Positions 24,768 through 36,868 of a stretch of 64,000 bases of DNA are shown here, piece by piece; position 1 is the first letter of the stretch; each line of letters starts with the position of its first letter. Location: NCBI RefSeq assembly GCF_014643835.1, contig NZ_BMKD01000006.1, positions 261,883 through 325,882 of the forward strand, written 5' to 3'. The notes below the pieces were generated by a model. The model searched no databases and had not been told where the DNA came from. It saw only the letters and a list, made by a program, of their open reading frames with translations. This stretch comes from Mucilaginibacter rubeus. GTDB taxonomy: Bacteria > Bacteroidota > Bacteroidia > Sphingobacteriales > Sphingobacteriaceae. The translations under genes and the position numbers were made by a program.

Positions 24768-25259
24768 ATGATGAATAAACAGCCGGTAGTTCAAAGCCCC
24801 AATACCTTCCTGAAAACTATATCAATAATCCACCTGGCTCTGATCGCCGGACAAATTATGTTTGCCGCAGTAACTTTCATGATAACTAACAAAACCACTA
24901 CTGGGCAGCGTGATAACGTGTTCATTTATGTTGTACCCATAATGGCCTTTACTGGTCTTGCCGTAAGCAACATATTATTTAAAACATTGGTGAACAAAAT
25001 TGACGGCCAAAGTCCGTTGAAGACTAAACTCGCTGCTTATCAATCTGCCTTGATCGTGAGGTTTGCTTTATTAGAGGGGCCTTCCCTTTTTGCTATTGTG
25101 AGCTTCATGCTAACCGGCAACCTGATTTTTTTGGGCATATCCGGAGCTATCATAGCCTACTTTATTTATCTGCGCCCAACAAAGCAAAAAACTGAAGACG
25201 ATTTAAATTTAGGGTATGAGGAAAAGGCAGAACTTGATGGCGCAGGTAAAGTTTATTGA
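24768..25259 (+). CDS. Conserved four-helix membrane protein, unknown function
   Basis: A 163-residue protein with four hydrophobic segments, near residues 18-38, 50-68, 94-112 and 116-134, and a short acidic C-terminal tail (EDDLNLGYEEKAE). Similar proteins occur in Bacteroidota without an assigned function. The second of two initial Met codons is equally possible as start. It is followed by a broken gene on the same strand. Confidence 0.72.
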   Translation: MMNKQPVVQSPNTFLKTISIIHLALIAGQIMFAAVTFMITNKTTTGQRDNVFIYVVPIMAFTGLAVSNILFKTLVNKIDGQSPLKTKLAAYQSALIVRFALLEGPSLFAIVSFMLTGNLIFLGISGAIIAYFIYLRPTKQKTEDDLNLGYEEKAELDGAGKVY

Positions 25260-25274
25260 TGATGTATTAGACAA

Positions 25275-25754
25275 ATGAGATCTAAGTTCAAATTTTGGCC
25301 TAAATTCCTTATACTGATGTGCCTGTTTTTGAGCTGTCTGATGTTTATTTATATTTTCATTAATTTCGATATTCTTTTTGCTCACGGTAAGCCCCTTCAT
25401 TTCCTTATATGATATTTAACTGGACTATCTGTAGTTTGATAGGGTATCAACTAAATCATAAAGCCCATAAAATAGTTATTGATGGTGACACAGTAATCAG
25501 GGTTCGCTGGTTTTGGATTTGGCTTAAAAAAAGTTTATAAAATAAGCGATATAGAAGGCTTTTTGACCTATGCAGTATCCTATAAGAAAAATGCTGTTGA
25601 ATATTTATACCTAATTTCCGGAAACGAAAGAATAGTAAAACTATCAACCTATTATCACCAAAACTATCAAGAACTGAAGTTGTCATTAGTTCAGCATCAG
25701 ATTAGAAATTTAGCCAATGAACATTGGACGATATGGAAACATATCAGCGCATAA
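25275..25754 (+). pseudogene. Frameshifted membrane-plus-PH-like hypothetical protein
   Basis: Three consecutive frames together look like one protein. From ATG 25275 come two hydrophobic segments ending FAHGKPLHFLI; after a shift near 25400 comes YQLNHKAHKIVIDGDTVIRVRW up to about 25530; after a second shift comes GLKKVYKISDIEGFLTYAVSYKK and YLYLISGNERIVKLSTYYHQNYQELK to the TAA at 25754. The IDGDTV...SDIEGF...YLYLI...YHQNY pattern fits a small Bacteroidota family with a PH-like beta domain. Two frameshifts mean a decayed gene or two sequencing errors. The last shift is next to an A7 run. Confidence 0.6.
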
Positions 25755-25864
25755 ATAATGGGGGCTTTTATATAAACAGCATTTATTTTTTATGAGATAT
25801 AAGTTTAATTCGCGCAATTCAACCTAATTTGACAAATTTGCTCCTGCTAATTCATACCTGATCT

Positions 25865-26437
25865 ATGTATCCCGAACTAATCAGCCATGTTAAACGATAT
25901 GTTCAGTTGTCACTGGCCGACGAGGAAACTATTTGCCGGCATTTTGAATTAAAGAAGTTTAAAAAGAAAGAGCTCATTTTAGAACCGGGCAAACATTGTG
26001 CAGGTAATTATTTTGTACTCAAAGGGCTTGTAAGGCAGTACTTTGTTAACAATAAGCTTAATGAGCAGATCATCCAGTTTGGTCTTGAAAACTGGTGGAT
26101 AGCCGATCAGGACAGCCTGCTTAATCACCAGCCCGCCACAACCTATATCCAAGCCATTGAGGCTTCAGAAATGCTGTTGCTTACCGAAAAGAATCGTATA
26201 GCATTATTTGAAGCGGTTCCACAGATGGAAAGTTATTTCCGGATCATGATGCAAAAGGCCTTCATTGCATCACAAAGGCGTATAGGTTATATCTTTAATC
26301 AAAACGATGAGGAGCGTTATCGTCACTTCACCGGTTTGTTCCCGGCCTTTGTACAGCGGGTACCCCAATATATGCTTGCTTCCTATTTAGGCTTCACCCC
26401 ACAATTTTTAAGCAGGCTCAGGGCTAAAAAAATCTGA
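25865..26437 (+). CDS. Crp/Fnr-family regulator (cyclic-nucleotide-binding fold)
   Basis: A 190-residue protein. The N-terminal cNMP-like beta barrel reads FELKKFKKKELILEPGKHCAGNYFVLKGLVRQYFV. The C-terminal winged helix is short and ends VPQYMLASYLGFTPQFLSRLRAKK, the typical ending of Bacteroidota Crp-like proteins. The sensing residues for cAMP are not evident, so the ligand is unknown. It is just upstream of an AhpD-like gene on the same strand with ~70 bp between, and probably controls it. Confidence 0.9.
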   Translation: MYPELISHVKRYVQLSLADEETICRHFELKKFKKKELILEPGKHCAGNYFVLKGLVRQYFVNNKLNEQIIQFGLENWWIADQDSLLNHQPATTYIQAIEASEMLLLTEKNRIALFEAVPQMESYFRIMMQKAFIASQRRIGYIFNQNDEERYRHFTGLFPAFVQRVPQYMLASYLGFTPQFLSRLRAKKI

Positions 26438-26509
26438 TTTTCTTAAACTCAGTTCATTTTTTGAGGCCATGTTTATCCCCAATTTTGTATTAACAAAAAA
26501 GAAAAAAAC

Positions 26510-26947
26510 ATGAATCGCTTAAAAATCAACATCGCCGAACCGGCTGCATACAGGGCCATGTTTGCCCTCGAAAAATACATCGAAAGCACTGAGTTAACCA
26601 CCCGTCATAAAGACCTGATCAAGATCCGTGCTTCACAAATTAATGGGTGTGCCTACTGCGTGGATATGCACACTGCCGATGCCCGCAAAGCCGGCGAAAC
26701 AGAGCGTCGTATTTATAACATCAGCGTATGGCACGAATCACCTCTTTTTGATGAGCAGGAACGTGAAATATTAGCCCTTACTGAAGAAGTAACCCTGATC
26801 ACCGGCCGCGTATCTGACGAAACCTATAAAAAAGCCGCAGAATTGTTTGACGAAAAATACCTGGCACAAGTGATTATGGCTATCATCACCATCAATGCCT
26901 GGAACCGCATTGGTGTAACTACCCAACTTCAGCCACCACTCGATTAA
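26510..26947 (+). CDS. Carboxymuconolactone decarboxylase/AhpD-like protein
   Basis: A 145-residue protein with the CMD motif INGCAYCVDMHTADARKAG (about residues 45-63): a redox-active C-x-x-C followed by His three residues later. This is the AhpD-type alkylhydroperoxidase site, and the sequence continues with LFDEQEREILALTEEVTLI. It probably acts in peroxide or thiol stress. The preceding Crp-like gene is a likely regulator. Confidence 0.9.
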   Translation: MNRLKINIAEPAAYRAMFALEKYIESTELTTRHKDLIKIRASQINGCAYCVDMHTADARKAGETERRIYNISVWHESPLFDEQEREILALTEEVTLITGRVSDETYKKAAELFDEKYLAQVIMAIITINAWNRIGVTTQLQPPLD

Positions 26948-26977
26948 TCCTTTTTAATTTTGTTGTTTTGATTTTAG

Positions 26978-27004
26978 GCCGCCTGCATTACCGGGCGGCT
27001 TTCT
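26978..27004. terminator. Bidirectional hairpin terminator
   Basis: GCCGCC (26978-26983) pairs with GGCGGC (26994-26999), extended by a G-T wobble and one more pair, then TTTCTT. It separates the convergent AhpD-like and YciI genes. Confidence 0.75.
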
Positions 27005-27017
27005 TGTTAACTTAAAA

Positions 27018-27308
27018 CTAAGCCGATATCCAGGCCATCATCAACGCCACTTCATAAGTACCTAAAACATTGGCCGGATCATTGGCAATAATTTCGTGCA
27101 CCTGAGCTTCGTCATCAACTGTAAGGATGCCAAGGCCATAAACGCCTTTCGGGTCGAAAACCGGGCCAAAAATAAGCACCAGGCCTTCTTTCATTTTCCC
27201 TTTCAGATATTCGGAATGAGCTTGCATAATAACGCGTTCGTCATCGGTCATATCGTTAGGAAACGTTGGGCGGTTGCCGGTCAGTTTAATTACGAAATGC
27301 TTTTTCAT
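27018..27308 (-). CDS. YciI-family protein
   Basis: A 96-residue protein of the YCII-related ferredoxin-like fold: TDDERVIMQAHSEYLKGKMKEGLVLIFGPVFD, then YGLGILTVDDEAQVHEIIANDPA. The conserved His in the first helix (QAHSEYL) and the Asp in NDPA are present; these form the proposed active site. The function is unknown in general. Confidence 0.87.
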   Translation of the reverse strand: MKKHFVIKLTGNRPTFPNDMTDDERVIMQAHSEYLKGKMKEGLVLIFGPVFDPKGVYGLGILTVDDEAQVHEIIANDPANVLGTYEVALMMAWISA

Positions 27309-27404
27309 CCTAATAAATTTAAGAATTATTACTGAATGGATAAGTAAGGGAATAATTATTGATGGTTATATTAAATCATTTTGTAACCTTAAATAACCAT
27401 TCCT

Positions 27405-27755
27405 ATGACAACAGAAGCAGGTGCAACAGTTGGCAGCGCCAATGACGTAGTGCTTTCCTTCATAAAAGCATTAAACGAAGAAAATTTTGCAGAGGCCCGC
27501 AATTGCGTGGCAGACGACTTGAAATTTGTAGGCGTACTTGGCCAGCGCGACGGTGCCGATGCCTATTTTGCCGATATGCAGCACATGAAACTAAAATATG
27601 ATATTAAACGCGTGTTTAGCGATGGCGATGATGTATGTATCTTTTATGATATTGATATGGACCGCGCCACCATATTCAGCTGCGGGTGGTATCATGTGGT
27701 TGATGGTAAGATAAACTCCATCAGGGTAATATTTGATCCGAGACCATTGTTGTAA
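27405..27755 (+). CDS. SnoaL-like (NTF2 fold) protein
   Basis: A 116-residue protein, a second NTF2-like fold in this region: NDVVLSFIKALNEENFAEARNCVADDLKFVG, GADAYFADM, and VCIFYDIDMDRATIFSCGWYHVVDGKI. It is not closely similar to the one at 24218. It is divergent from YciI with a ~96-bp gap, so the two may share a regulatory region. Confidence 0.85.
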   Translation: MTTEAGATVGSANDVVLSFIKALNEENFAEARNCVADDLKFVGVLGQRDGADAYFADMQHMKLKYDIKRVFSDGDDVCIFYDIDMDRATIFSCGWYHVVDGKINSIRVIFDPRPLL

Positions 27756-27771
27756 CTGACAGAGCGGTTGA

Positions 27772-27804
27772 AGACTTACGAAGTTTTAACAACTTCGTAA
27801 GTCT
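27772..27804. terminator. ACTTACGAAG hairpin, copy 2
   Basis: AGACTTACGAAGTT pairs with AACTTCGTAAGTCT around a 5-nt loop. It lies between the convergent SnoaL-like and sialate O-acetylesterase genes. It has no long T run on the plus strand. Confidence 0.65.
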
Positions 27805-27839
27805 GGATTTTGGAAGATGATTACGTTGTATTATGTTAA

Positions 27840-29795
27840 TTACTTCCTTTCCCAATTATCCGTGCGGAAAGGCGAAGCCGGTAATCCGACGCCATTGTAC
27901 AACGAACTTACCGGGTTATTGGCCCAGGCGTACCTTACGGCAACCGGGTTTGTAACATCCGGGCTGCTCACTATAACCTTATCGCCTTTTATAACAGCGG
28001 TAGCCCAATGAAACTTCATATCTTCACCGGCTATGGCAAAACCCTGCATATTGTCGCCTCCCTGTGCTTTTAAACCGCCATCGGTATAATTAAAGCTTAA
28101 TTCAATTTTATCACCCTCGATTTTTTGTGATTTGTACATCGGCCCGGAATAGGGCTGTTTTTTATGATAGGTTTTATCAAGCGCGACCAATGCCAGCCTC
28201 CGGCCAACTTCCTGTTTATTTTTTGGGTGGATATTATCAGCTTCGCCCAGATCGGCAGCTACAGCCATGCCGGTGTTAGGCAGTTCAAGTGTTTGGGTTT
28301 GAGCTTCTCGTAATTCGGCCCAGCTGGAAGGAACAGGTTCGGTATCACGTTTTTGCCAGTTAGCTAACTGTACAAAATAAAACGGAAAATTGCCCTCGTT
28401 CCAAATGGTGCGCCAGCCGTTTATCATGCCCTCAAATAATTCTTTATACTGGCCCGACCTGCCTGTATTGGCTTCGCCCTGGTACCAGATAGCACCACGG
28501 ATAGCCATAGGTGTAAGCGGATTGATCATCGCATTATACAATACAGCCAACCGGTTCGGGTTATTGGCAACAGGCATTGGCGGCAGGCTTTTTATATTAA
28601 AACCAACTTTATAATCCCAGGTACCGGCTAAGGAGATCTTTTCACCCGATGCTGATACCAACTGCATTTCATCGGCGCCGTACAGACCGCCACCGCCACC
28701 GCTGTCAAAAACCCGCACGGTGATCACCGACTCCCCGGCCTTTACCTTTGTAGCAGGAATAATGTAATTACGCGACTGTGTGTAACCATCCGTAGCGCCT
28801 ATCTTTTCACCGTTAAAAAATGTTATTTCATTATCATCTATCTTACCCAGGCTAATCTTTACATCCTGCCCGGCCCAGGCTGCAGGAATGATGATCTTTT
28901 TACGGAACCAAACAACGCCATCGAAATCTCCTAAAGCGCCTTTTTCAAAAAACTGGGGCAGCAACATGCTCCGCCAGCCGGCAGTATCAGGATTAAACGC
29001 GTTATTATTGGTATACCCCCAATCAGCAGCGGCGGCAAGTTTGTTCCAAGCATCCATTTTTTGTGCAAAGGTTAATGGCGTTTCTGTTTTAGCAGATTCC
29101 TGCTGCTGTTTGATCTGTGCGCTGAAAACCGGGTTATTAGTAAGCGTGTTTTCATCGCTCCAGGCTTCGATCATAGTACCCCCCCAGTTTGAACTGATGA
29201 GGCCGATAGGAATTTTAACCTGTTTATTGATCTCCCTGGCAAAAAAATAAGCTACCGACGAAAATTCGCCGATAGTTTGAGGTGAGCATACCATCCAGCC
29301 GTTATTGGCAACTTTAATATTGGTTTGCGGGGTAAGGCTCGTTGCCTGCGATACCTGTAACAAACGGATCTCCGGATAATTTGCGTTGGCTATTTCTTCT
29401 TTATAGTTATTTACCTGGCCCCAACCGGCCACGGGCATTTCCATGTTCGACTGGCCCGAGCAAATCCATACCTCTCCTATCAGTACATTATTTAAAACCA
29501 CCGGGTCGCTGCCGTCGGTTATAGTTACCTGGTAAGGCCCTCCGTACGATGGCGTCTTGATCTTCGTTTTCCAGTTACCATCAGCATCGGCAATGGTTGT
29601 ATAGGTTTTATTGTTCCATGAAGAGGTAATGGCTACTGTTTTACCCGCATTCGCCTTGCCCCAAACCCGAGCCATGGTTTTTTGCTGTAAAACCATATTA
29701 TCGCTAAAAACACCCGGCATGATCACTTTGGCAAATGCACCGGCATTAAGCAATACACTTCCGATTAGTATGGATAAACACTTTTTAAGGTTCAT
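27840..29795 (-). CDS. Sialate O-acetylesterase-like SGNH esterase
   Basis: A 651-residue secreted enzyme with signal peptide (KKCLSILIGSVLLNAGAFA). Catalytic Ser is in VWICSGQSNMEMP (about residue 116); further motifs are IGLISSNWGGTMIEAW, IWYQGEANTG and the C-terminal DLGEADNIHPKNKQEVGRRLA with the Asp and His of the triad. A beta-sandwich domain with the sequence WFRKKIIIPAAWAGQDVKISL is inserted in the middle, as in other long family members. It deacetylates glycans; in soil bacteria the target is often plant polysaccharide rather than sialic acid. Confidence 0.92.
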   Translation of the reverse strand: MNLKKCLSILIGSVLLNAGAFAKVIMPGVFSDNMVLQQKTMARVWGKANAGKTVAITSSWNNKTYTTIADADGNWKTKIKTPSYGGPYQVTITDGSDPVVLNNVLIGEVWICSGQSNMEMPVAGWGQVNNYKEEIANANYPEIRLLQVSQATSLTPQTNIKVANNGWMVCSPQTIGEFSSVAYFFAREINKQVKIPIGLISSNWGGTMIEAWSDENTLTNNPVFSAQIKQQQESAKTETPLTFAQKMDAWNKLAAAADWGYTNNNAFNPDTAGWRSMLLPQFFEKGALGDFDGVVWFRKKIIIPAAWAGQDVKISLGKIDDNEITFFNGEKIGATDGYTQSRNYIIPATKVKAGESVITVRVFDSGGGGGLYGADEMQLVSASGEKISLAGTWDYKVGFNIKSLPPMPVANNPNRLAVLYNAMINPLTPMAIRGAIWYQGEANTGRSGQYKELFEGMINGWRTIWNEGNFPFYFVQLANWQKRDTEPVPSSWAELREAQTQTLELPNTGMAVAADLGEADNIHPKNKQEVGRRLALVALDKTYHKKQPYSGPMYKSQKIEGDKIELSFNYTDGGLKAQGGDNMQGFAIAGEDMKFHWATAVIKGDKVIVSSPDVTNPVAVRYAWANNPVSSLYNGVGLPASPFRTDNWERK

Positions 29796-32866
<3,071 letters not shown>

Positions 32867-32911
32867 TATTAAAGTATACTGTAAACAAATACAGTGTCAG
32901 AAAAAAATGGG

Positions 32912-32984
32912 TGTCATGGGTAGCCAGTCGAAGCATGGCGGGTAGGGCCTCTGCGCACGTCCTTCGACAAGCTCAGGATGGCAG
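32912..32984. repeat. Family-A palindromic repeat, copy 3
   Basis: TGTCATGGGTAGCCAGTCGAAG...CTTCGACAAGCTCAGGATGGCA with GGGCCTCTGCGCACG in the middle, a partly decayed copy just downstream of katG. Confidence 0.75.
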
Positions 32985-33021
32985 TCCCTCTACACCTAAT
33001 GTCATTTATGAATACACTGTT

Positions 33022-33070
33022 GGGCTATTATTCACATGTAATACATGTAAATAATAGCCCACAGTTTTTT
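33022..33070 (+). terminator. Long-stem terminator after katG
   Basis: GGGCTATTATT pairs with AATAATAGCCC, and inside it ACATGT pairs with ACATGT around AAT. A short ACAG then a T6 run follows. It probably ends the katG transcript beyond the repeat. Confidence 0.75.
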
Positions 33071-33163
33071 AATTAAAAATCCGGGTAAACTTAAATAGCG
33101 CCCTCGGTTTGTCTTTAAATCAATTTATCGCTTTTAGCGTTGTGCTTTCTGCTTTGAGCTTCA

Positions 33164-34210
33164 TTATATTAATTCCATATAACTATAGTCAACATTGGTT
33201 GTAATTGGCGAAAAGCGTCTCATCATCTCTTCTGCTTTAGTCACCATATTTTTTGAGCCGATGAAGATGCCTGTACGCTGATGCAGCTCGGTAACATCAA
33301 GATCTAAAATGCGTTGATACCCGTTACTGGCTTTTCCCCCAGCTTGTTCAATGATGAAAGCCATAGGGTTGCACTCATAAATTAAACGCAGTTTCCCTTT
33401 TGGATCGCTTGCATTTGCCGGGTAAATAAAAATCCCGCCTTTTATCATATTCCGGTGCAGGTCGGCCACCATCGATCCGATATACCTTGCCTTAAACGGC
33501 CTGTTTGTTGTTACATCCTCTACCTGGCAGTATTTGATATACTTTTTTACTCCGTCAGGGAAATGAGAATAATAGCCTTCATTTATAGAGTAAATTACCC
33601 CATCATCAGGGATTTGCATTTTGGGATGCGAGAGGCAAAATTCACCGAGTGAAGGATCTAACGTAAAACCGTTTACCCCTTTGCCTGTTGTGTAAACCAA
33701 CATGGTTGATGAACCATAAATCACATATCCCGCGGCTATCTGCTCGGTACCCCTTTGTAAAACATCTTTAATGGTAGCTCTTCCCTCTGTTGTTGTTCTG
33801 CGGTAAATAGAAAAAATGGTGCCCACGCTCACATTTACATCAATGTTAGACGAGCCATCCAGGGGATCTATTGCTACAATGTATTTAGCATTTTTTGAGA
33901 TCTCACTGTCGATATCAATATATTCATCGCTTTCTTCCGATACTACCACACAACATTCGCCGCCGTGCTGTAAGGCCGAAATAAACTGTTCATTGGCAAA
34001 AACATCCAGCTTTTTCTGGCTTTCGCCCTGTATGTTTACCGAACCGTTATCGAGGGTCAGATCAGCCAATCCCGCCCGGTTAACCTCCCTGTTAACAACC
34101 TTTGCAGCAATGCCTATATCTCTCAGCAACCTGGATAGTTCGCCTTTGGCGTATGGAAATTCTGCTTGTTTTTCGATGATAAATTGGCCTAAAGTTTTTA
34201 CCGCTTTCAT
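33164..34210 (-). CDS. fbp: Class I fructose-1,6-bisphosphatase
   Basis: A 348-residue enzyme that hydrolyses fructose-1,6-bisphosphate to fructose-6-phosphate, the key late gluconeogenic step. Metal-binding motif [13 protein letters not shown] is intact, as are the upstream VVVSEESDE glutamates and GGIFIYPA. The length is normal for class I. It lies directly downstream of ppsA on the same strand with 76 bp between, so the two are likely co-expressed. Confidence 0.96.
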   Translation of the reverse strand: MKAVKTLGQFIIEKQAEFPYAKGELSRLLRDIGIAAKVVNREVNRAGLADLTLDNGSVNIQGESQKKLDVFANEQFISALQHGGECCVVVSEESDEYIDIDSEISKNAKYIVAIDPLDGSSNIDVNVSVGTIFSIYRRTTTEGRATIKDVLQRGTEQIAAGYVIYGSSTMLVYTTGKGVNGFTLDPSLGEFCLSHPKMQIPDDGVIYSINEGYYSHFPDGVKKYIKYCQVEDVTTNRPFKARYIGSMVADLHRNMIKGGIFIYPANASDPKGKLRLIYECNPMAFIIEQAGGKASNGYQRILDLDVTELHQRTGIFIGSKNMVTKAEEMMRRFSPITTNVDYSYMELI

Positions 34211-34234
34211 ATAAATAAAATTTTAATATTAGTA

Positions 34235-34257
34235 CCGCTACCCGGATTGAGTAGCGG
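34235..34257 (-). terminator. Intercistronic hairpin between ppsA and fbp
   Basis: CCGCTAC and GTAGCGG form a 7-bp stem around 9 nt in the 76-bp gap. There is no T run right after it on the minus strand, so it may only attenuate or stabilise mRNA. Confidence 0.4.
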
Positions 34258-34286
34258 CTTTAGCATTAGTTAATAAATCGTTCGTA

Positions 34287-36740
34287 TCAGGCAGATAGGC
34301 AGAGCCGTTTTGCCGCTTCAATCTCATCCTCTATTTTCCTGATAGCCATTACGGTTTTAAAAAATGAGTCGGGAGTAACGGAGATGCTGTCAATCCCTTC
34401 TTCTACCAGGAACTGGGCAAAATCAGGATAATCGGATGGCCCCTGCCCGCAGATCCCCACTTTTATACCTCTCTTCTTCGCGGTTTTTATCAAGGATGAG
34501 ATCATGAATTTTACCGCGTCGTTACGCTCATTATACAAGCCGGCCACTAAGGATGAATCACGATCGAGTCCCAATACCAGTTGGGTTAGGTCGTTGGAGC
34601 CGATTGAAAAACCATCGATGTAATCAGCAAATTGCTCGGCCAAAATCACGTTCGACGGAACTTCGGCCATCAGATAAACTTCAAGCCCGTTTTCCCCGCG
34701 TTTCAGGCCATACTCGTTCATGGTTTCGTATACCAATGAAAGTTCATTCACTGTGCGGCAAAAAGGGATCATCACCACCACATTATCAAGGCCCATCATC
34801 TCTCGTACCTTCTTAATAGCTTTACACTCCATCCCAAAGGCATCTTTATATACTTTAGAATAGTACCTGGATGCTCCCCTCCAACCGATCATTGGATTTT
34901 CCTCATTCGGTTCGAAATACTTGCCGCCCGGCATATTGTAGTATTCATTGGTTTTAAAATCCGAGAAACGTACAATTACTTTATTGGGATAAAATGCAGC
35001 GGCTATCTTGGCTACTCCATACGATAATTTTTCAATAAAAAACGCCTCTTCACTATCATAACCCAGCATAGCCTCCTCAATATGCGCTGTTAATGAGGCA
35101 TCATTCAGGCCCCTGTGCTCGAGGAGGGCCAACGGGTGAATTTTTATGTAGTTATTGATGATAAATTCTTCCCTGGCAAGCCCTACGCCTTTTCCGGGAT
35201 AATGCGCATAATTAAATGCTATTTCAGGCGATCCGATATTCATCATCAGCGGGGTTTCAATTTCAGGCAGGTCATTAAGATCATGTTCCCGCTTACTAAA
35301 TGCTACTATGCCGCTGTAAATAATTCCGGCATCTCCTTCGGCGCATGAAGCGGTTATTTCATCACCGGTTTTTAGGATAGTGGTAGCGCATTCGCAGCCA
35401 ACTATTGCCGGAACGCCTAACTCGCGGGCAACAATGGCGGCATGGCAGGTTCGGCCACCTTTATTGGTGATGATGGCCGATGCTTTTTTCATTACCGGTT
35501 CCCAGTCAGGGTCGGTCATATCAGTAACCATGATATCGCCGGGCAAAAAGTTGATTTCGTGGATATTTTGCTTACCAATACCGGAGAGATTATGTACCCT
35601 GCCTGTCGCTATTTTATCGCCAACAGCGATCCCTTTCAACAAGATCCTGTCCGCTCTGTCGGGATCATTGATGCGAAATTCGGTAAGCAGGTTTACCTGC
35701 TTGCGGGAGTGGATGGTTTCGGGCCTTGCCTGTACTATAAACAACCGGCCGCTGATCCCGTCAACCGCCCATTCAATATCCATAGGGCACCATTTGCCTT
35801 TTAATTTTGTGTAATAGGCCTCAATGATAATTACCCAATTACTCAATTGGATGATCTGATCGTCCGACAGGCAAAATCTTGAGCTTTCATCAACAGGAGT
35901 ATCAACGACTCTTACAGCCTCTTCTTCGGAATTGCCGTAAATCATCTTTTTATGTTTTTTGCCTAATTTCTTTTCAAGGATGGGCCTGAAACCGCTTTTA
36001 AGCAGCGGCTTATAAACGATAAATTCGTCGGGATTAACCGATCCCTGTACCAGCATTTCGCCTAAGCCGTACGATCCGTTAATGATTACGGCATCTTTGA
36101 AACCACTTTCTGTATCTAACGAAAACGCAACCCCCGAAACGCCAATATCAGAGCGTACCATTTTTTGAACGCAAACAGATAGGCCGACATTGAAATGATC
36201 ATAATTAAATGATTCCCGGTAGCTGATTGCCCTGTCGGTAAATAATGAGGCAAAACAATTCTTTATCGCTGTTAATAGGTTTTCTTCTCCCCTGATATTT
36301 AAATAAGTGTCTTGCTGGCCTGCAAATGATGCATCGGGCAGGTCTTCAGCAGTAGCCGATGAGCGGACTGCAACGTCGGCTGCGTTATCTGCATATTGGA
36401 TCAGCAGATCCTTATAAGCTTCAAGGATCTCATTCTGCATAACAGCAGAAAACCGGCCGTTTTGTATAAGCTTTCGTATTTTACTGCCACAGGATAACAG
36501 AACCTGCAAGTTGGACAGATCTTTATCCTCAAGGATATCCCTGATCATTTTATCAAGCTGATTGTCTGCAATGAACTGGTAATAAGCCTTACTTGTTATG
36601 ATAAATCCATCAGGAATATCAATACCAAACTGCGATATGTTCTGCATCATTTCTCCAAGCGATGCATTTTTACCTCCTACTAACTCAATGTCACTTATCG
36701 AAGCTTCAATAAGTTTCATAGTAAACTTCTTTTCCTTCAT
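34287..36740 (-). CDS. ppsA: Phosphoenolpyruvate synthase
   Basis: An 817-residue enzyme that makes PEP from pyruvate and ATP. The N-terminal ATP-grasp part has LVGGKNASLGEM and AVRSSATAEDLPDASFAGQQDT. The swivelling phospho-histidine domain has GGRTCHAAIVARELGVPAIVG with the catalytic His. The C-terminal PEP/pyruvate barrel has EVPSNVILAEQF, the FSIGSNDLTQL motif and ICGQGPSDYP with the acid Cys. It precedes fbp, giving a two-gene gluconeogenic unit. An AraC gene diverges from its start. Confidence 0.95.
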   Translation of the reverse strand: MKEKKFTMKLIEASISDIELVGGKNASLGEMMQNISQFGIDIPDGFIITSKAYYQFIADNQLDKMIRDILEDKDLSNLQVLLSCGSKIRKLIQNGRFSAVMQNEILEAYKDLLIQYADNAADVAVRSSATAEDLPDASFAGQQDTYLNIRGEENLLTAIKNCFASLFTDRAISYRESFNYDHFNVGLSVCVQKMVRSDIGVSGVAFSLDTESGFKDAVIINGSYGLGEMLVQGSVNPDEFIVYKPLLKSGFRPILEKKLGKKHKKMIYGNSEEEAVRVVDTPVDESSRFCLSDDQIIQLSNWVIIIEAYYTKLKGKWCPMDIEWAVDGISGRLFIVQARPETIHSRKQVNLLTEFRINDPDRADRILLKGIAVGDKIATGRVHNLSGIGKQNIHEINFLPGDIMVTDMTDPDWEPVMKKASAIITNKGGRTCHAAIVARELGVPAIVGCECATTILKTGDEITASCAEGDAGIIYSGIVAFSKREHDLNDLPEIETPLMMNIGSPEIAFNYAHYPGKGVGLAREEFIINNYIKIHPLALLEHRGLNDASLTAHIEEAMLGYDSEEAFFIEKLSYGVAKIAAAFYPNKVIVRFSDFKTNEYYNMPGGKYFEPNEENPMIGWRGASRYYSKVYKDAFGMECKAIKKVREMMGLDNVVVMIPFCRTVNELSLVYETMNEYGLKRGENGLEVYLMAEVPSNVILAEQFADYIDGFSIGSNDLTQLVLGLDRDSSLVAGLYNERNDAVKFMISSLIKTAKKRGIKVGICGQGPSDYPDFAQFLVEEGIDSISVTPDSFFKTVMAIRKIEDEIEAAKRLCLSA

Positions 36741-36868
36741 GGCTTAAATTTTATAAAACGAAGTTAGGCGCTTAACAAACTGCCCAATGCTTAAATATTC
36801 ACAACAAGTAATACTATATTCATAACATATTACCTATTTTTAACTTTCTATATCACTATAGTATAAAA

